Assembly: GCA_035252155.1 (NCBI GenBank)
Contig: DATFDL010000740.1
Coordinates: forward strand, 1 to 6,559
Length of the DNA: 6,559 bases
Origin: JAICLL01 sp035252155
GTDB lineage: Bacteria; Planctomycetota; Planctomycetia; Pirellulales; JAICIG01
Direction of reading: 5' to 3'
Positions 1 through 4,764 of the stretch are shown here, piece by piece. The position numbers and the translations under genes are program-made. The notes under the pieces are model-generated. The model did no database searches and had not been told where the DNA came from. It saw only the letters and a program-made list of their open reading frames with translations. Every line of letters starts with the position of its first letter. The first letter of the stretch is position 1.

Positions 1-1191
1 GTAATAGGGCTCGATTTTGACGCCCTTCAGCATCACGCCGCCACTCTCTTCCGAATTGAGCTCTTTGATTTTTTCTTCGAGCCCGTGCAGAGCGGGCAGC
101 GAGTCTTCGCCCTTGCGCAAGAGCACGATTCCTTGCACGCGTTCTTCTTCGTTGAGCCATTCGACCTCGCCCTTGGCGTCGAGTACCAGATTGCCGTCGC
201 TATCTTTCTTCGGCGCGCTGAGGCTCACGCGGCCCAGCCGCGGCTGATTGCCGACGACCACACCCTCTTTGCCGATGTCGTCGGCATAGCGCAGCGGTCC
301 GCCCTGCACCACGTCTTCCACGCGAATCGGCACGGTGTTGACCGAGGTGATCACCGTGTCGCGAATGCGATCCATGCGCCGGTTTTCCTCTTGGCGCAAG
401 TAGCGGGCGGCCGCGCGGGGGCGTTTGGCGGTGATCACGTCCATGGCCCGCGTCGGGTCGAGACCGCCGCCGATCAGGCCGATGGCCCGCACGTTGAGCA
501 GGTTTTCGCCCTCAGTCAGGTAATTGCCGCCGACATTGGCGTTGTTGTTGGCAATGGCGTTTTGCAGCCGTTCCAAGGTGATACCATACCGCCACAGCCG
601 CTCAGGATCCGGATGGACCTCATAGCGTTTGACGGTGCCGCCGCTACTCACCACATCGATGATCCGCGGCACGCGGCGAAACTGCCGTTCGAGCACCCAA
701 TCTTGAATGGCCTTCAGATCGTTGAGCGTATAGAGATTGCGGCCCAGTGCGTCTTTGGGGCTGACCAGCGTGTAGCGCATGATCTCGCCCGTGGGGCTGG
801 TCGGCGAGATGGTGGGCGAGACTTCGTCGGGCAACCCATCGACAAATTGCAGGCGGTTGATGACCTCCTGCCGCGCTTTGTAATAGTCGATGCCATAGTC
901 GAACTGGGTGCGCATATGCGACAAGCCGAAGAGCGACTTGGTGCGGGTATATTTCAAGCCCGGCATGCCGGCGGCGGCCACTTCCAGCGGAATGGTGACC
1001 TGCCGTTCGACTTCCTCGGCGCTGGCGCCGGGATATTTGGCGATGACTTCGATGATGGCGGGCGCAGGATCGGGGTAAGCCTCGACGTTGACGTGCCAGA
1101 ATGAATAGCCTCCGACGCACGCCAACGCGAACGTCAACAACAGCACCACCACCGCATTGTTGACCGCCCATTGAATAAGCTTATATGCCAT
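1..1191 (-). CDS. RND efflux pump, inner-membrane permease subunit, CusA/CzcA-like (N-terminal 397 residues, cut by window edge)
   Basis: Proton-driven inner-membrane pump of the resistance-nodulation-division superfamily, which exports substrate through the adaptor and outer-membrane factor encoded just upstream. The frame is open for 397 codons from the ATG at 1191 to the window edge; family members are usually over 1,000 residues, so about 60% is missing. Seen: the first transmembrane helix at residues 6-34 and the family hallmark AYPDPAP..IEVIAKYPG (38-55), followed by VERQVTIPLE (61-70). The porter domain follows, with ISPTSPTGEI (128-137), LKAIQDWVLERQF (159-171) and VSSGGTVKRYEV (181-192), all matching CusA/CzcA relatives. 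The AYPDPAP form resembles a CzcA-like subgroup rather than E. coli CusA itself. Residues about 252-278 and 321-346 appear longer than in E. coli CusA. The ATG directly follows the adaptor stop codon, so translation is probably coupled; an AGGA lies 13 nt upstream. Proton-relay and metal-site residues lie outside the window, so the substrate is undetermined. Confidence 0.93.
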   Translation of the reverse strand, partial: MAYKLIQWAVNNAVVVLLLTFALACVGGYSFWHVNVEAYPDPAPAIIEVIAKYPGASAEEVERQVTIPLEVAAAGMPGLKYTRTKSLFGLSHMRTQFDYGIDYYKARQEVINRLQFVDGLPDEVSPTISPTSPTGEIMRYTLVSPKDALGRNLYTLNDLKAIQDWVLERQFRRVPRIIDVVSSGGTVKRYEVHPDPERLWRYGITLERLQNAIANNNANVGGNYLTEGENLLNVRAIGLIGGGLDPTRAMDVITAKRPRAAARYLRQEENRRMDRIRDTVITSVNTVPIRVEDVVQGGPLRYADDIGKEGVVVGNQPRLGRVSLSAPKKDSDGNLVLDAKGEVEWLNEEERVQGIVLLRKGEDSLPALHGLEEKIKELNSEESGGVMLKGVKIEPYY

Positions 1192-2565
1192 CTATTCCCC
1201 GTCGTCCTGGCCGCCGGCTTGCAAATTCATCAGCTCTTGGTTCAGCTCGATGACGCCCGACATGACGACCTTTTCACCGATCGCCAGCGGCTGGGCGCCG
1301 TCGAGGCGTTCTTGTTCGTTGGGCTGCGAACGAATGAAGATCGTTTCTTGGCCGCGGCGGGTGACCGCCACGGGGCGTCGCGTGACTTCATGCCGAACAG
1401 GATCGGTCTCGACGAAAACGGACGAGGTTCCCTCTTCGAACGCATTGGCCGGCACCTCGACCATCTCCGGATCGGCCGACAATTGAATGGTCGCGGTGAC
1501 GAACTGCCCGACCTTCAACCGCTGCCCGCGGTTTTCGACCCAGCCGATGACCGCGCCGGTGTGCATGTTGGGGTCGATGGCCACCCCGATCGTCTCGAAC
1601 TCACCCGGAATTTTATTGTCGAACGGATCGGCCTTGAGATCGATCAGCCAGTGGCGCTCTTCGGGCTTCAACCGTTCCAAGTACGGCAAGTCTTCTTCAT
1701 AGACGCTGGCAAGCACCTGGATGCGTGAGAGATCGGCGATCTTGAAAAGGTCGTCGTTGGTATCGACGATGGTGCCGGCGTTAATGTTTTTTTCGACGAT
1801 CACGCCGTCCATGGGAGACCGTATTTCCAGTTCGGCCCAGGACTTCGCGGCGATGGTTTCGGTGTCGTGATTGTTCAACTGGATCGCCTCTTGGCGCACA
1901 TCTTCGATTTCTTGCTCGGTCAGCCGCCACGAGCGCAGCGTGCGGATGGCCTTGTTGATCGCGATGCGGTCGGCTTCGACGTTGCGCTGAGCCTCGAAGA
2001 TTTGGATTCCGGCAACAACTTGGATGCCGGCCTTCTCGTATCGCTCGGCGAGTCTAGAATCGAGCCGAAATTTCGAGATCGCGTCGACCAATTCGCTCTT
2101 TTTTTCTCCGATGTCGGTGCTCCAGACGATCGCCAAGAGCTGGTCCTTTTTCACGCGATCGCCGTAACGCAATCGTCGTCCGGTCTCGGCCTCATCGCTC
2201 GTCTGCGTGGGATCGACCGGACCGATCTTCACCACCTCGCCGGGAAACCGCGAATGCACCGGCACCAGGCGATTGGGGTCGAGGCCCAACGAGCCGGGCA
2301 AACGCAACGGATCGGGCGCGTGCGCCGCGGTGACGGCGACCGTTTCAAGATCGATCGCTTTGACCGCTTCGTCGGAAACCTCTAGTGTGTCGGCCCGCCC
2401 TGGCACCAGCTTAAAAAGGACGCTCTCGTGGCGCTTGGCCTTGACTTCGGGAGGTTTGAAATACTCCACCAGCCAGGGATAAACGAGCACTGCCCCGACG
2501 ACAATGGCGATCACGCCGATCAGGCTGACGGAGGTCCGAACGATTTTAGCAACTCTCGATATCAT
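1192..2565 (-). CDS. RND efflux periplasmic adaptor subunit (membrane fusion protein, CusB/CzcB-like)
   Basis: Periplasmic adaptor that joins the RND pump to the outer-membrane factor; 457 residues, somewhat longer than E. coli CusB. A basic N-terminus (MISRVAKIVR) precedes one hydrophobic helix at residues 12-34, which should anchor it in the inner membrane; there is no lipobox. Inferred domains in order: first lipoyl half at about 100-150 (VHSRFPGEVVKI, then YGDRVKKDQLLAIVWS); alpha-helical hairpin at about 152-235; second lipoyl half at 243-292 (LEIRSPMDGVIVEKNINAG); beta-barrel at about 325-362 (GWVENRGQRLKVGQFVTATI); membrane-proximal domain at 368-448. The start is well fixed because an in-frame TAG lies 9 nt upstream; no strong ribosome-binding site is visible. 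Its stop TAG touches the ATG of the pump gene. It lacks the methionine cluster near the N-terminus that binds Cu/Ag in E. coli CusB and has no separate heavy-metal-binding domain, so copper or silver specificity should not be assumed. Confidence 0.95.
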   Translation of the reverse strand: MISRVAKIVRTSVSLIGVIAIVVGAVLVYPWLVEYFKPPEVKAKRHESVLFKLVPGRADTLEVSDEAVKAIDLETVAVTAAHAPDPLRLPGSLGLDPNRLVPVHSRFPGEVVKIGPVDPTQTSDEAETGRRLRYGDRVKKDQLLAIVWSTDIGEKKSELVDAISKFRLDSRLAERYEKAGIQVVAGIQIFEAQRNVEADRIAINKAIRTLRSWRLTEQEIEDVRQEAIQLNNHDTETIAAKSWAELEIRSPMDGVIVEKNINAGTIVDTNDDLFKIADLSRIQVLASVYEEDLPYLERLKPEERHWLIDLKADPFDNKIPGEFETIGVAIDPNMHTGAVIGWVENRGQRLKVGQFVTATIQLSADPEMVEVPANAFEEGTSSVFVETDPVRHEVTRRPVAVTRRGQETIFIRSQPNEQERLDGAQPLAIGEKVVMSGVIELNQELMNLQAGGQDDGE

Positions 2566-2618
2566 CGCGGGCTACCAGCATGCATGATCCGGGTTCGCGG
2601 GCGGTGGCGGGGCGCCAT
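2562..2618 (-). CDS. Possible leader peptide or upstream ORF coupled to the adaptor gene
   Basis: A short frame of 18 codons (MAPRHRPRTRIMHAGSPR) opens at the ATG at 2618 and ends in a TGA that overlaps the adaptor ATG in the four-base arrangement ATGA, the usual geometry for translational re-initiation. It is rich in arginine and histidine, unlike the adaptor N-terminus. A weak purine run (GTGAG) precedes its start. The overlap could arise by chance in GC-rich DNA, and the peptide resembles nothing I recognise. It could be a regulatory leader, or simply untranslated spacer. Confidence 0.2.
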   Translation of the reverse strand: MAPRHRPRTRIMHAGSPR

Positions 2619-2621
2619 CGC
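2601..2621 (-). promoter_or_regulatory. GC-rich hairpin in the leader between the outer-membrane factor and adaptor genes
   Basis: In the minus-strand transcript the five-base stem TGGCG/CGCCA closes a CCC loop, and a single A-C mismatch separates it from three further G-C pairs (GCG/CGC). The start codon of the 18-codon leader ORF lies in the stem. No T-run follows, so it is not an intrinsic terminator. A role in limiting translation of the adaptor is only a possibility. Confidence 0.25.
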
Positions 2622-2742
2622 TCACTACTGTTTACGTATCGGCATTACAGCCTGGCCGAGCGCCGAAGATTACAAATCCGTCAGTTCCCATTCTGATTGG
2701 CGAACGACGGTGAGGGAAGATAGCCCAAAGAGTCCGCGCCGT

Positions 2743-4317
2743 TTACGGAAATCTCTCGAGTTGCAGTAGGTTGCTGAGCTCGGCGGCGGTCGACCAGACG
2801 TTCTCTAGGGCGTCAATATAACGCAAATTCGCTTCAAAAAGGGCGCGTTGTGCTTGGAAGACTTGGATGACCGAATAGATGGCGTTGGCGTACCCTGTTT
2901 GCACACGTCGCTGGTACTCTTGCGCGGTGGGAAGGATCCCCTGACGAATTTGTTCGGCCACTTCGACGGCGGCCCGGTGCCGGCCTAGGGCGTCGGCGGC
3001 TTGGAAGAGCAGCTTGTTTTGCACCACGCGAATATTCGCGGCGGCATCGCGGTTGTTGGCCTTCGCCGCTCGGATGTTGCCTTGGTTGCGGTCCCAAACC
3101 GGAATGTTGAATTGAAAATTGTACCAGAACTGGTTGGCGCCTTGCACGGCGCCCCATTGCGCGGCCGGCCCGGTGTAGACATTCGGGTAAGGCTCGACTT
3201 CGGCCCGCTGCAGCAGGATGCGTTGTCGTGTGGCCTCGGCCCGGGCGTTGAGGACGTCGGCGTTTTGGTTGCCAACGAATTGCCGCACGAGGCCGTCGTC
3301 GAACCGCGGCACCGGACTGGTCAGATCGCCTTGAACGTCGCCAATCGGCAAATCGGGCAATCCGATCGCCGCCGCGAGTTGGCGGCGTTTGCCCACCAGC
3401 AGGGTTTGGGCCTGTTGCAATTCGACCTGCGCCTGTTGCAATTCCATGAGCAACAAAAGAACGTCGGTTTCGGGCACAAGTAGCAGTTCGAATTTCCGCT
3501 GTGCGGTATCTCGCGCCGCCGTGGCGATTCGCACGAGGTCGGTCAAGGCTTCGACGCGCCGCTCTTGGGCGACCACCGCGAAGAACTGCTGCCGCACCGA
3601 CTGCAAGACGTCGTAGCGGTCGGAAATGGCCGAAAAGGTGTTCTCGCGGATCAATTGTTCGGCGGCCGAACGGTCGAGCCGTTTTTTGCCCGCCATTGGC
3701 ACTTCCATCTGAAAACCCGCGTTGTACAAATTCTGCCGGCCCAGGCCGAGCACTTCGGGATTGTTTGTGTCCCAGCGCGGGTTGGCCCAGCGGCCGGCCT
3801 GCCAGGCGACACCACGGGCCGCTTCGATGCGGGCCTGCGCTCGTCGCATCACAGGGCTGTTTTCCAGGGCCAGCCGGGTGACCTGCTCGAGTGTCCAATT
3901 GCCCACGGCGGCCGTCGGTTGCTGGGGAACCGTCGGTTGTTTAGGGGTGGTGCCCGGCGGCTGCGGTGGAACCGGCGGCGGCACCGGAATCGGTCGTTTT
4001 TCGTCCTGCTCGACACCCGGCGCGATCGACTCTTGCAGCCGTGCGGGCCGTACCGCCGGCCCCAAGACGGGCGGCAGGTCGAGCCGCGCTTGCTGGTGAT
4101 AGGATGTGGTCGTAATTCGCGACGGGGCGGGGCCGCCGTTCGTTCGCCCCTCAATGCCTCGCTGATTGGTCCGCCCGGTTCCGGCATCGGGAGGAGGCTT
4201 CTTGGCAGATGCGATGGCTTTGGCGTCGTCGGCCATCGGCATCCGGCGGGCGCGCATCGGCTGCGCGCAGCCGAGCGCGGCCACCACACAAATCGTCGCC
4301 AAAGCGAGCCAACGCAT
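2743..4317 (-). CDS. Outer-membrane efflux factor, TolC/CusC family, probable lipoprotein with proline-rich N-terminal extension
   Basis: Outer-membrane channel of the tripartite pump; 524 residues. The first 17 residues look like a lipoprotein signal (MRW, a hydrophobic stretch, then ALGC with Cys17 as the lipidation site); the lipobox order A-L-G-C is slightly atypical. Residues 18-139 form a low-complexity linker, with a proline-rich tract at about 109-134 (PIPVPPPVPPQPP). The TolC fold begins at 141 (WTLEQVTRLALENSPVMRRA). The first half has outer-membrane strand sequence at about 180-210 and a long helix pair at 215-318, including a glutamine-rich coiled coil (ELQQAQVELQQAQ). The second half has strands at about 375-408, the typical IPVWDRNQGNIRAAKAN at 405-421, and helices to the C-terminus. 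The two-repeat layout and length fit the family once the extension is removed. It is first in the minus-strand operon, 177 nt upstream of the adaptor. No strong ribosome-binding site precedes the ATG. Confidence 0.93.
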   Translation of the reverse strand: MRWLALATICVVAALGCAQPMRARRMPMADDAKAIASAKKPPPDAGTGRTNQRGIEGRTNGGPAPSRITTTSYHQQARLDLPPVLGPAVRPARLQESIAPGVEQDEKRPIPVPPPVPPQPPGTTPKQPTVPQQPTAAVGNWTLEQVTRLALENSPVMRRAQARIEAARGVAWQAGRWANPRWDTNNPEVLGLGRQNLYNAGFQMEVPMAGKKRLDRSAAEQLIRENTFSAISDRYDVLQSVRQQFFAVVAQERRVEALTDLVRIATAARDTAQRKFELLLVPETDVLLLLMELQQAQVELQQAQTLLVGKRRQLAAAIGLPDLPIGDVQGDLTSPVPRFDDGLVRQFVGNQNADVLNARAEATRQRILLQRAEVEPYPNVYTGPAAQWGAVQGANQFWYNFQFNIPVWDRNQGNIRAAKANNRDAAANIRVVQNKLLFQAADALGRHRAAVEVAEQIRQGILPTAQEYQRRVQTGYANAIYSVIQVFQAQRALFEANLRYIDALENVWSTAAELSNLLQLERFP

Positions 4318-4376
4318 CGAAGCTGCCTGAGAGATGCGGAATCAGCGCACCATTCGCCTCATGGAACTATCGGTAG

Positions 4377-4404
4377 AATTTGCCGGATAATGCAAATTTG
4401 CCGG
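4377..4404. repeat. 10-bp direct repeat next to the candidate efflux-operon promoter
   Basis: AATTTGCCGG occurs at 4377-4386 and again at 4395-4404, so the copies start 18 bp apart. One copy falls in the spacer of the weak minus-strand promoter candidate and the other just downstream of its -10 element. The spacing is close to two helical turns, compatible with a tandem operator, but no regulator gene is in the window. A related inverted form (CCGGCAATT) appears at 4602-4610. Confidence 0.4.
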
Positions 4405-4432
4405 TCATTTCAACTTTCGGGGGGCCGCACCT

Positions 4433-4454
4433 TAGAACGGAATTTATTCCGTTT
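4433..4454 (+). repeat. Left terminal inverted repeat (22 nt)
   Basis: This exact 22-nt sequence reappears in reverse complement at 4654-4675. Its core, AACGGAATTTATTCCGTT (4437-4454), is an 8-bp inverted repeat around a 2-nt centre. The outermost bases are TA. Confidence 0.85.
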
Positions 4455-4508
4455 GCCTGGACTGCCCCATTCCAGCCATCTCTCGCAGATCGTCGGCAAA
4501 CAGCGTTT

Positions 4509-4532
4509 GGAGAATGGCCTTCCAGGCCGTCC
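4509..4532 (+). repeat. Left arm of the internal inverted repeat
   Basis: These 24 nt match the reverse complement of 4621-4644 at 21 of 24 positions. The shared core is GCCTTCCAGG. The 88-nt interval between the arms includes the perfect palindrome GCCCTAGGGC at 4567-4576. This suggests a long imperfect stem inside the element. Confidence 0.7.
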
Positions 4533-4620
4533 CTGGCGGATTTCCTGAGACTTCAAGCGGCAAAAAGCCCTAGGGCGTCGTCCCGCTTTCGCCCCAAATA
4601 ACCGGCAATTTGGCGCGGCT

Positions 4621-4644
4621 GGACAGCCTGGAAGGCGATCCTCC
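4621..4644 (-). repeat. Right arm of the internal inverted repeat
   Basis: Partner of 4509-4532, with three mismatches. The right arm lies only 9 nt from the right terminal repeat, whereas the left arm is 54 nt from the left one, so the element is asymmetric. Confidence 0.7.
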
Positions 4645-4653
4645 GGATGTGCG

Positions 4654-4675
4654 AAACGGAATAAATTCCGTTCTA
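4654..4675 (-). repeat. Right terminal inverted repeat (22 nt)
   Basis: Perfect reverse complement of 4433-4454. Its palindromic core is AACGGAATAAATTCCGTT at 4655-4672. It ends 89 nt before the helicase start codon, so the element may influence helicase transcription. Confidence 0.85.
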
Positions 4676-4764
4676 CGAAGCGGGGCACTTGGAATGCTGC
4701 CGCGGCGACCTTATTCTGCAATCTTGCCTTATTGCGCGCTTCTTTAGCCTTGCCCAATCTATTC

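Larger units (their letters stand above)
4433..4675. mobile_element. MITE-like non-autonomous element with perfect palindromic terminal inverted repeats and TA ends
   Basis: A 243-bp segment is bounded by two perfect 22-nt inverted repeats that start and end with TA. If the TA pair is a target duplication, the terminal repeats proper are 20 bp. Insertion at TA is typical of IS630/Tc1-mariner transposons and of MITEs mobilised by them. No transposase is encoded. The interior has its own imperfect 24-nt inverted repeat pair, so a transcript could fold extensively. Alternatives are a pair of operator sites for a dimeric regulator or an intergenic REP-like family. Copy number in the genome would decide. 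Confidence 0.55.
4318..4764. other. Divergent intergenic region between the efflux operon and the Lhr helicase gene
   Basis: This 447-nt region must contain the promoters for both divergent transcripts. About half is occupied by the inverted-repeat element at 4433-4675. On the minus strand, TTGAAA (4413 down to 4408) and CATTAT (4392 down to 4387), 15 nt apart, form a sub-optimal sigma-70-like pair about 70 nt upstream of the outer-membrane factor ATG. For the helicase, the 89 nt between the element and its ATG are AT-richer than the genes, but no convincing promoter or Shine-Dalgarno sequence is visible. Short open frames here cross the repeats and look spurious. Confidence 0.6.

Noticed and set aside
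85..1104. 339-residue plus-strand open frame opposite the RND pump gene
   Set aside because: It is the antisense shadow of the pump frame, which matches CusA/CzcA throughout; the antisense protein has no recognisable motifs.
2741..2750. CCGT-TT-ACGG mini-hairpin at the end of the outer-membrane factor gene
   Set aside because: Only four base pairs with a two-base loop and no T-run, so it is not credible as a terminator.
4437..4454. Palindrome as an intrinsic transcription terminator
   Set aside because: The stem is short and AT-containing, the centre is only 2 nt, and no T-run follows on either strand; the perfect second copy at 4655-4672 fits a terminal repeat better.
3565..4548. 327-residue plus-strand open frame opposite the outer-membrane factor gene
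   Set aside because: Antisense shadow of the TolC-family gene, rich in Arg, Gly and His as is usual for such shadows, and it runs into the repeat element.
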